From positions 1 through 7,416 of the forward strand of contig CAPKVJ010000020.1 in the NCBI GenBank assembly GCA_948648655.1: 7,416 nt of DNA. The letters are read 5' to 3'. Each line of letters opens with the position of its first letter. Positions within the stretch are counted from its first letter, which is position 1. A program made the position numbers and the translations under genes. The notes under the pieces were generated by a model. It was not told where the DNA came from. It saw only the letters and a program-made list of their open reading frames with translations, and made no database searches. This DNA comes from an uncultured Candidatus Saccharibacteria bacterium. Lineage in GTDB: Bacteria; Patescibacteriota; Saccharimonadia; Saccharimonadales; Saccharimonadaceae. Positions 1-4,802 of the stretch are shown here, in pieces.

Positions 1-28
1 CTCTAACTAGCTAGGCAGCGGAGGGGGA
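1..28 (-). repeat. Conserved cassette 3' tail, copy A
   Basis: These 28 bases are identical, in reverse complement, to the cassette tails at 694-721 and 6728-6755. They cover the last codons (LRCLAS), the TAG stop and the following bases. The tail contains the palindrome CTAGCTAG. Identity across a stop codon into non-coding DNA points to conservation at the DNA level. The repeat continues beyond the window edge. Confidence 0.85.
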
Positions 29-281
29 GTCCATAATAACGAGCAAAGAAACCACCATACAACACGTTAACACTATTACTGCTTATGTATAGTTGATAGA
101 TCCCATCAGAATTACGGCCAGCTGTAGATGAACATTGATAGCCATCTTTTCCTATAGTTTGCAATTGTTTATGGGTAATACTAATGCCTCCGCTGCGCAC
201 AAAGTAAAGAGGACTTCGATAAAATTCGCCACTTTGAGGGTTTAGGGGTTGTAATGATGGGCGTAAATATGCTACTCTCAT
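3..281 (-). pseudogene. FISUMP-domain C-terminal cassette A (startless fragment)
   Basis: The frame encodes 'SPLYFVRSGGISI...' near residue 23 and ends '...YYGLPLRCLAS' plus TAG. This is the C-terminal strand-rich part of FISUMP domains found in secreted proteins. The fragment is about 65 residues from FVRSGG to the stop, with roughly 12 more family-like residues upstream ('FYRSPLY'). The first ATG (279-281) has no Shine-Dalgarno sequence, and there is no signal peptide or N-terminal domain, so it looks like a silent 3' cassette rather than a working gene. Cassettes B and C share its edges. The tail after the stop is cut by the window edge. It could instead be the tail of a gene broken by rearrangement. 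The family call is from motif memory; silence is inferred. Confidence 0.6.
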
Positions 282-299
282 GCACAGGTGGCGAATTTT
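221..299. repeat. 12-bp perfect inverted repeat at the 5' side of cassette A
   Basis: AAAATTCGCCAC at 221-232 and its reverse complement GTGGCGAATTTT at 288-299 bracket 55 bp. The inner arm lies in the cassette A frame (codons for 'SGEF'). The outer arm marks the point where the resemblance to the 5' flank of cassette B begins. It may be the edge of a small element or a recombination site; function unknown. Confidence 0.55.
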
Positions 300-346
300 G
301 ACACAAGATCCGTTTCTTTGTTCGGGCGGGAGAAAGGAGAGTTGCT

Positions 347-472
347 ATGGTAATACAGTTTTTATTCTTGCATATTGAAGCTAAACTGAATCCTACTATT
401 AAAGTAAGGCTCATGAAGCGTAAGAAAAAGAATAAAAAAGTTGTTTCTGCTAAAAAGCAGAAACAACACTAA
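347..472 (+). CDS. Possible 41-aa basic small protein
   Basis: An ATG at 347 follows a good Shine-Dalgarno (AAGGAG, 334-339) with 7 nt spacing, and the frame runs 41 codons to TAA. The product starts hydrophobic (MVIQFLFLHIEAKL) and ends very basic (KRKKKNKKVV, then KKQKQH). I do not recognise a family. TTGACA occurs at 298-303, but I see no convincing -10 box at the proper distance. Against it being real, the Lys-rich half is the complement of a minus-strand terminator (hairpin 440-467 and its T-tract), so the basic composition may be a by-product. The strong SD is the main argument in favour. Confidence 0.3.
   Translation: MVIQFLFLHIEAKLNPTIKVRLMKRKKKNKKVVSAKKQKQH
419..467 (-). terminator. 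Strong intrinsic terminator, minus strand
   Basis: A perfect 12-bp stem (440-451 with 456-467, GTTGTTTCTGCT / AGCAGAAACAAC) has a 4-nt loop. On the minus strand it is followed by a T-rich tract (complement of 419-439). There is no T-tract on the plus side, so it works in the minus direction. It could end the mnmA operon about 280 bp past the mnmA stop, or the short transcript from the promoter at 486-515. Confidence 0.85.
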
Positions 473-485
473 CATAACAATTCCC

Positions 486-515
486 ATTCTAGCAAAACCA
501 CTATAGGATTGTCAA
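486..515 (-). promoter_or_regulatory. Sigma70-type promoter reading away from cassette B
   Basis: On the minus strand there is a consensus -35 TTGACA (complement of 510-515), an 18-nt spacer and TAGAAT as -10 (complement of 486-491). The expected start is near 479, only about 12 nt before the terminator stem, so the product would be roughly 45-60 nt. The -35 belongs to a motif shared with the 5' flank of cassette A. Confidence 0.5.
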
Positions 516-527
516 GTTTTGCCACCT

Positions 528-719
528 TTTGTGCGCAGCGGACGTATCTATGATAATGAGTTGAGAGGTTCTGGACAGAATGGTTGTAGTTGGTCTTTTA
601 TGTTGAATCCCAATACTAGCAATGCTTATTATTTATACTTTTATAGGAATGGCATTAGCCTATCAAGTAATAGCTACGATCGTTCTAATGGCTTCCCCCT
701 CCGCTGCCTAGCTAGTTAG
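528..719 (+). pseudogene. FISUMP-domain C-terminal cassette B (startless)
   Basis: The frame begins at TTTGTGCGCAGCGG ('FVRSG') and runs '...GQNGCSWSF...TSNAYYLYF...NGFPLRCLAS' to TAG, about 63 residues. Family landmarks present are the NG..WS turn, the 'NAYYLYF' strand and the C-terminal 'G.PLRC'. There is no ATG, SD, signal peptide or upstream domain, and the only in-frame non-ATG start candidates lack an SD. It lies between the mnmA stop, with only 31 nt between the convergent stops, and the terminator at 440-467, so operon read-through would make antisense to it. B and C differ at many synonymous third positions, showing long protein-level selection before or between recombination events. 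Silent donor cassette is inferred. Confidence 0.65.
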
Positions 720-729
720 AGTATAGGTA
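693..729 (+). repeat. Conserved cassette 3' tail, copy B (37 bp)
   Basis: This is identical over 37 bp to 6727-6763 and, inverted, to 1-28 as far as the window allows. It starts TTCCCCCTCCGCTGCC in the last codons, passes the stop and ends GAGTATAGGTA in non-coding DNA. Relative to copy A it is an inverted repeat, and relative to copy C a direct repeat. Confidence 0.9.
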
Positions 730-750
730 ATAGGGAGATGGAAAAAATGC

Positions 751-1782
751 CTATTCAGAAATAATGCCACCGCCCAGACAAACTTCGTCGGAATATAATA
801 CGGCTGACTGTCCAGCTGCAGGGCGTTTGATTGGTTGATCGAAGGTTAATTCGCCATCATTATATTGCACCGGGATTAGCGGCGCACGGTGTCGCAAACG
901 GACTTTGAGCCCAGAAACCGGTAAATCGTCACGTAATTTTATGTCTTCAAGCTGGATTCTATCGGACCAAAGGTTGGTGTCATTAAGATTGCGAGAGGCA
1001 TAGATAATGTTGTTTTTAAGATCCTTTTTTACGACATAGTATGGCAGCCCACCACCGAGATAAAGACCATGTCGCTGACCAATAGTGTAAAAAATCGCGC
1101 CATCATGGTGACCCAATATTTGATCGGTTTCGATATCGCGAATTTCGCCTGGTTTGATGTCAATATAGGCACGCAGAAAATCTTTCATACCGACTTCACC
1201 GACGAAGCAAACGCCCATTGATTCCTTTTTGTGAGCAACATCAAGTCCACGTTTTGCGGCGAGGGCTTTGACTTCGGGTTTGAGCATGTCGCCAACGGGA
1301 AAAATTGTATGAGCCGTAGCTTCAAGATCCATGCGATAAAGGAAATAAGTCTGATCTTTATCCTCATCTCTGGCCCGCAACAAAGCTGCACGTCGGGCAT
1401 CAACGCGGGCGTAGTGCCCAGTAGCAATAAAATCAGCACCGGCAGCTATTGCACGTTCATAAAACAGTTTAAATTTTATCTGTTCATTGCACATGACATC
1501 AGGATTTGGCGTGCGCCCTTTTTGAAACTCGGCTAGCATATAATCAACAACCCGCTTCTTATATTCTTCCTCAAAATCCCAAACTTTAAAGTCAAGGTCG
1601 AGATGAACAGCAACGCGTTTGGCATCAGCGAGATCTTCGGCCCATGGGCATTTCATGCCAGGAAGATCAGTGGACCAGTTCTTCATGTAAACTCCTGTAA
1701 CATCGTAACCTTGTTCCTTGAGCAGAACGGCAGAAACTGATGAATCAACACCCCCAGACATCCCGAGAAAGACTTTAGGCAT
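751..1782 (-). CDS. mnmA: tRNA-specific 2-thiouridylase MnmA
   Basis: MnmA activates U34 of Lys, Glu and Gln tRNAs with ATP and inserts sulfur to give 2-thiouridine. The 343-aa product is close to the usual ~360. The N-terminal PP-loop ATPase has SGGVDSS at 9-15. Catalytic Cys98 lies in 'PNPDVMCNEQIKF', 'KDQTYFL' is near 142-148, and the second catalytic Cys192 is in 'KKESMGVCFVGE'. The C-terminal beta barrel ends 'VCLGGGIISE'. I chose the ATG at 1782 because GGAGG lies 5 nt upstream (1788-1792); the GTG at 1794 would overlap that SD. The start overlaps the end of the cysteine desulfurase gene by 8 nt, so translation is probably coupled and the sulfur donor and acceptor are co-expressed. Confidence 0.97.
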   Translation of the reverse strand: MPKVFLGMSGGVDSSVSAVLLKEQGYDVTGVYMKNWSTDLPGMKCPWAEDLADAKRVAVHLDLDFKVWDFEEEYKKRVVDYMLAEFQKGRTPNPDVMCNEQIKFKLFYERAIAAGADFIATGHYARVDARRAALLRARDEDKDQTYFLYRMDLEATAHTIFPVGDMLKPEVKALAAKRGLDVAHKKESMGVCFVGEVGMKDFLRAYIDIKPGEIRDIETDQILGHHDGAIFYTIGQRHGLYLGGGLPYYVVKKDLKNNIIYASRNLNDTNLWSDRIQLEDIKLRDDLPVSGLKVRLRHRAPLIPVQYNDGELTFDQPIKRPAAGQSAVLYSDEVCLGGGIISE

Positions 1783-3109
1783 TATCGCCTCCACACTGGG
1801 GAGTATCGGCGCTGTTTTGCTCGGGGCGCGTCGCCAGCGCCTGCCGTCGCAGGGCTGGCGCGCTCGTACTCGCCGTAGCTCCGTATCCCCTCGAAAAACA
1901 ACGCCGATACTCTGCTTCTATGATAGAAGTAATAATGTCTATGGCTCTTTTGATTTGGTCGAGAGTATTAGTGCTACCGAGAGAGATGCGGAGACTGCCA
2001 GCGATTTCGGCGTCGGAAAGTCCGATGGCAGAGAGGACGTGAGACTTGGTGCCTTTGTTTGCAGCACAAGCAGCACCAGTTGAGACCAAAACGCCTTTTT
2101 CCTCCAATTTATAAATTAATCGCTCGGCATCAATGCCTGGAAATGAAACTGGGACGAAATTTGCAAGTTGATGCTGGGGATTACCAAGAAAAACCGGCTC
2201 CGGAAGCGGCTTGTGCTTGACTTTTTCACTATCTTGTGATATAATGGGAATATGGGCAAGTTCTCTGCGGAGAAGCTGGGCCATTTCTTGGTATTGTTTG
2301 CGGTGGTAAGTGAGATGATCATGGCTTTCCCTAGCAGCGGTAGCAAAACCTATCATGCCAGGCACATTTTCGGTACCGGAACGTAGGCCGCGTTCCTGGC
2401 CACCACCGCGAGAAATTGATTGGAGCTTGATACCGTGTCCGACATAGAGAGCACCAATTCCTTTCGGCCCACCACATTTAGCGGCATTTAATGTCAAAAG
2501 ATCTACACCAAGCCGTGCGACACTGATATCTATAAGGCCTAATGCCTGCGATGCATCGCTGTGGAGATAAAGCGGAGTTTTAAGCCCGCGCGCTAAACGA
2601 ACCGAACGTTCATCGCGTAGAATTCTGGCAATTTCAGCAAGTGGCTGGGTGCTGCCCAACTCGTTATTCGCTAGAGAAACAGAAACAAGCACAACATCAT
2701 CGTCGAGTTGGGTGCGCAAATCTTTAAGGTCAATCATTCCCTGCCGATTGACGGCAATTGTAGCGTGAGGGTAGATCTTGGCGGCTTCAATGACAGCAGT
2801 ATGCTCGGTGGCGAGAATAAGGATTTTCCCCTGCTTCCCGCTACTGGCATTATCGTACGAGCTAACTGCTGTAAAAGCAAGATTGATTGATTCAGTAGCG
2901 CCGCTCGTGATGACTAGGTCAGTGCCTTTTGCGCCAATAACATGGGCGAGTTCGGACTTGGCATCCTCGTAAGCTTCGCGAACATGCTTGGCGGGTAAAT
3001 AAGGAGCTGATGGATTATAAAAATCTTCCTGGAAATAAGGCATCATAGCCTGAAGAGCTTTTGGGTTAACCGGCGTCGCAGCGGCGTGATCGAGGTAAAT
3101 TGTCTCCAT
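1775..3109 (-). CDS. Cysteine desulfurase (IscS/NifS-type, class V aminotransferase fold)
   Basis: This PLP enzyme takes sulfur from cysteine as a persulfide and probably supplies MnmA. Landmarks in the 444-aa product are 'YLDHAAATP' at 5-13, 'TSGATESIN' near 68, TEH at 101-103, SDASQ at 184-188 and the PLP lysine Lys211. Further on come 'RGGGQERGLRSGTENVPG' near 234-251, active-site Cys348 in 'GAACAANKG' and 'LRISLGSTNT' at 373-382. The His that usually precedes the PLP lysine is Ala here (NAAKCGGPKG). The start is METIYLDH at 3109, one nt after the upstream stop (TAATATG), so coupled; a TTG start 42 codons earlier would run into the upstream gene. Family homology ends near residue 400; residues 400-437 come from a palindromic repeat, followed by QCGGDNA over the mnmA SD and start. 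Confidence 0.93.
   Translation of the reverse strand: METIYLDHAAATPVNPKALQAMMPYFQEDFYNPSAPYLPAKHVREAYEDAKSELAHVIGAKGTDLVITSGATESINLAFTAVSSYDNASSGKQGKILILATEHTAVIEAAKIYPHATIAVNRQGMIDLKDLRTQLDDDVVLVSVSLANNELGSTQPLAEIARILRDERSVRLARGLKTPLYLHSDASQALGLIDISVARLGVDLLTLNAAKCGGPKGIGALYVGHGIKLQSISRGGGQERGLRSGTENVPGMIGFATAARESHDHLTYHRKQYQEMAQLLRRELAHIPIISQDSEKVKHKPLPEPVFLGNPQHQLANFVPVSFPGIDAERLIYKLEEKGVLVSTGAACAANKGTKSHVLSAIGLSDAEIAGSLRISLGSTNTLDQIKRAIDIITSIIEAEYRRCFSRGYGATASTSAPALRRQALATRPEQNSADTPQCGGDNA
1801..1912. repeat. 112-bp GC-rich palindromic element inside the desulfurase 3' end
   Basis: The outer arms are 26 bp each (1801-1826 and 1887-1912) and match at 22 of 26 positions as inverted repeats; the outer 11 are perfect (GAGTATCGGCG). 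An inner hairpin pairs CGCCAGC 1832-1838 and CCTGC 1840-1844 with GCAGG 1849-1853 and GCTGGCG 1854-1860, with loop CGTC and one bulged G. It is much richer in GC than its surroundings. Read on the minus strand it encodes residues 400-437 of the cysteine desulfurase with no stop. Its right part (1869-1898) matches tatD 4419-4449. It looks like a small mobile or dispersed palindrome (REP/MITE-like). Confidence 0.75.
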
Positions 3110-3110
3110 A

Positions 3111-3728
3111 TTAAGCTCGGTGATATAAGTTTTGTTTAATTGTGCGGAGATAAGCGTGTGTAGCGTGGCGGAAGTTTTCGAGTTCGTCGCCTTCGAGTTT
3201 GACGTAACGTCCAGCGGATAGTTTTTTATAAACACCGGAAGGTCGAACTTCGTAGCGAACGGTCATTTGGCGCGGATGGCGACTCTCGTCAAGCCAGCTT
3301 TCGTGCCAAATCCAGATGTTTTGTTGGTCGTGGAAGAATTCGCGACGGTGCCCTTCGGGTATAGGGCCGAAGATTTTGCTACCAAGTCGCGATTCAGCAT
3401 TGATGAGGTCAGCACGGGTGATTTTTTTCAGGCGACGGCGAGCGACGGATTTTTTGACAGAATTTGCGAGTTTATGACGGAGCTTTGGGGTTTTGCTTTT
3501 GCTGGGCTTAACTTTTGGGGATTTTTTGGATTTGGCTATGCTACTACTAGCGACGGTCTGAGGGCTATTTCCAGTGGATGATTTTGGCCTATTCGGAGGA
3601 ACACCACGCCTAGTCTTACGCAGGCGGATTTCGTCACCATTTTTGAGCCTTTGGGGAGCATTGGAGTTTTTAGTGCTAGCAGAAGAGGGCTTTTGAGCTC
3701 TGGCTGGACTTACTGTAGAGCGCGGCAT
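3111..3728 (-). CDS. Conserved hypothetical basic protein with a C-terminal folded domain
   Basis: I know no function for this 205-aa protein. Residues 1-103 are low-complexity, rich in Ser, Pro, Lys and Arg, and probably disordered; they carry a Lys/Arg-dense stretch (KSKKSPKVKPSKSKTPK, then VARRRLKK) that could bind nucleic acid or the membrane surface. Residues ~104-200 look folded: 'SRLGSKIFGPIPEGHRREFF', 'NIWIWHESW', 'VRYEVRPSGVYKK', 'YVKLEGDELENF'. The aromatic 'IWIWHESW' block resembles hypothetical proteins I recall from Saccharibacteria (memory, unchecked). The ATG at 3728 was chosen because GGAGG lies 10 nt upstream. There is no signal peptide. It lies 81 nt after tatD and 1 nt before the desulfurase, so it is co-transcribed with sulfur-transfer genes. 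Confidence 0.8.
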   Translation of the reverse strand: MPRSTVSPARAQKPSSASTKNSNAPQRLKNGDEIRLRKTRRGVPPNRPKSSTGNSPQTVASSSIAKSKKSPKVKPSKSKTPKLRHKLANSVKKSVARRRLKKITRADLINAESRLGSKIFGPIPEGHRREFFHDQQNIWIWHESWLDESRHPRQMTVRYEVRPSGVYKKLSAGRYVKLEGDELENFRHATHAYLRTIKQNLYHRA

Positions 3729-3809
3729 AATTCGATTTCCTCCGCGATACCCATTAGTTCGCAATATAATTCAAAAGATGCTGGGGTACAAAAATCAGAG
3801 CTATCGTTT

Positions 3810-4691
3810 TTAGATTTGAAAAATCTTTCGTGCATTTTTGGTGGTCTCCTCCCGAATAATTGATGATTTTATACCCAATTTGTCAGCGAGATAAGTCGCC
3901 ACATAGGCAACATATCCTGGCTGATTTATTTTACCACGCATTGGTACTGGAGTCAAGAAAGGAGCGTCGGTTTCGAGGACAATGCGCTCAAGTGGTGGGG
4001 GTGGCGGTGTAGTGTAGGTGGCGAGACCGTTAACCCCGATATAGAATCCGCGCGATAATGCTGCTTTCAGATCCCGTTTTGAACCCGTAAAACTATGAAT
4101 TACTCCCTGAATTTGCGGAAAATTATCAAGGACAGCGAAGGCGTCAGCAAAAGCTTCACGCAGGTGGAGCGAAACTGGCAAATTGAGGTCAAGAGCAAGC
4201 TGAAGCATTTGCTCGAAAAGTTTGATTTGAGCGGCGCGGTCGTAGCCGTCATAGTGATAATCGAGGCCGATTTCGCCAATCGCAATAGGCAACTGTGGGT
4301 TTTTATCTTCTTTTTCGGTTAGGGGGACGCTCTCCTCTTCTAAAGAATCGGATCCGCGTCTGCCCGAGAAGTCAAGCTTCATAATCTCAAAAGAAGATAG
4401 AACCCCACTGTACCCTCGCTCGTCGTGGCTCCGTATCCCCGAGAAAAAAGACAGATCGTTCTTCGCGCACATGTCAGGCTGGCTGGCGAATTCGGGGTGG
4501 ATACCGTAAGTCCAATAGACATTTTTGTGGTTCGCAGCGAAATTACATGCGTTTTTGGAATCTTCGGGGGTAGTACCAATGCAAATAATCTTTTCAACAT
4601 CCTGACTATGGGCGCCCTCTAGAAATTCGACTTGTTGCTCGGGAGTAAACCATTCCCGGTCATGAAGATGACAATGAGTATCGATTAACAT
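3810..4691 (-). CDS. tatD: TatD family metal-dependent hydrolase (DNase)
   Basis: TatD proteins are TIM-barrel metal hydrolases linked to DNA or RNA 3'-end trimming. All expected metal ligands appear: His6 and His8 in 'DTHCHLH', Glu140 in 'AIGEIGLDY', His176 in 'SLHLREA', His199 in 'IHSFTG' and Asp242 in 'LETDAPFL'. Two oddities are visible. Between 'YGIHPE' (62-67) and 'IAIGEIG' there are about 68 residues where the family usually has 25-30; this extra part holds repeat-like DNA (4353-4449). Also, the strand-helix before 'LETDAPFL' is shortened to 'TYTTPPPPPLER', with five prolines where a longer helix is normal. The ATG lacks an SD, but TATAAT lies 6 nt upstream, fitting a leaderless start. 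The upstream junction is tandemly duplicated. Confidence 0.93.
   Translation of the reverse strand: MLIDTHCHLHDREWFTPEQQVEFLEGAHSQDVEKIICIGTTPEDSKNACNFAANHKNVYWTYGIHPEFASQPDMCAKNDLSFFSGIRSHDERGYSGVLSSFEIMKLDFSGRRGSDSLEEESVPLTEKEDKNPQLPIAIGEIGLDYHYDGYDRAAQIKLFEQMLQLALDLNLPVSLHLREAFADAFAVLDNFPQIQGVIHSFTGSKRDLKAALSRGFYIGVNGLATYTTPPPPPLERIVLETDAPFLTPVPMRGKINQPGYVAYVATYLADKLGIKSSIIREETTKNARKIFQI
4353..4449. repeat. Palindromic-element-related core(s) inserted in tatD
   Basis: 4419-4449 matches the element core at 1869-1898 at 26 of 30 aligned bases, including GCTCCGTATCCCC. A weaker copy lies at 4353-4370 (TCCGCGTCTGCCCGAGAA), 75 bp (25 codons) away in the same direction. In TatD they encode 'FSGIRSHDE' (83-91) and 'FSGRRGSDS' (108-116). 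The main core is read in a different frame than in the desulfurase ('FSRGYGATAS'), so the repeat is a DNA element and not a protein domain. The outer palindrome arms are not evident here, so this is a partial or decayed copy. Confidence 0.6.
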
Positions 4692-4697
4692 GAAAAT

Positions 4698-4703
4698 ATT
4701 ATA
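4698..4703 (-). promoter_or_regulatory. Possible leaderless -10 box for tatD
   Basis: The minus strand reads TATAAT 6 nt before the tatD ATG, overlapping the duplicated methyltransferase stop codon (GTATAAT). No SD is present. The same box precedes the duplicate ATG at 4795. No convincing -35 box is visible. Confidence 0.35.
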
Positions 4704-4759
4704 CCATTTTTAACCAATAAAAGCGTTCACGGTTGCCGCCGATCTTGCCGACCAGTTCA

Positions 4760-4795
4760 TTATCGCGTTTTTTTATAATGAGTATCGATTAACAT
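4760..4795 (-). pseudogene. Aborted tatD start created by the duplication (11 codons)
   Basis: The duplicated copy of the tatD start at 4795 reads MLIDTHYKKTR and then meets TAA at 4760-4762, because after six tatD codons the sequence jumps back into methyltransferase DNA. It keeps the original 7-nt spacing from the methyltransferase stop, so if translated it would divert ribosomes before the real tatD start at 4691. Confidence 0.6.
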
Positions 4796-4802
4796 GAAAA
4801 TA

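Noticed and set aside
693..729. Integron attC site at the cassette tail
   Set aside because: The tail has GTTAGAG, one base off the GTTRRRY core, but there is no matching inverse core or foldable attC pair, and the cassettes are gene ends without starts rather than whole genes.
1231..1536. Plus-strand ORF over mnmA
   Set aside because: It is a shadow of the well-supported mnmA frame, with no SD and no recognisable motif.
1718..2083. 121-aa plus-strand ORF across the palindromic element
   Set aside because: It lies opposite the desulfurase and mnmA frames; its openness is explained by the GC-rich palindrome, and it has no protein-family features.
3267..3581. Plus-strand ORF over the hypothetical gene
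   Set aside because: It is the complement of a Lys/Arg-rich coding region; the Phe-rich product and missing SD mark it as a shadow.
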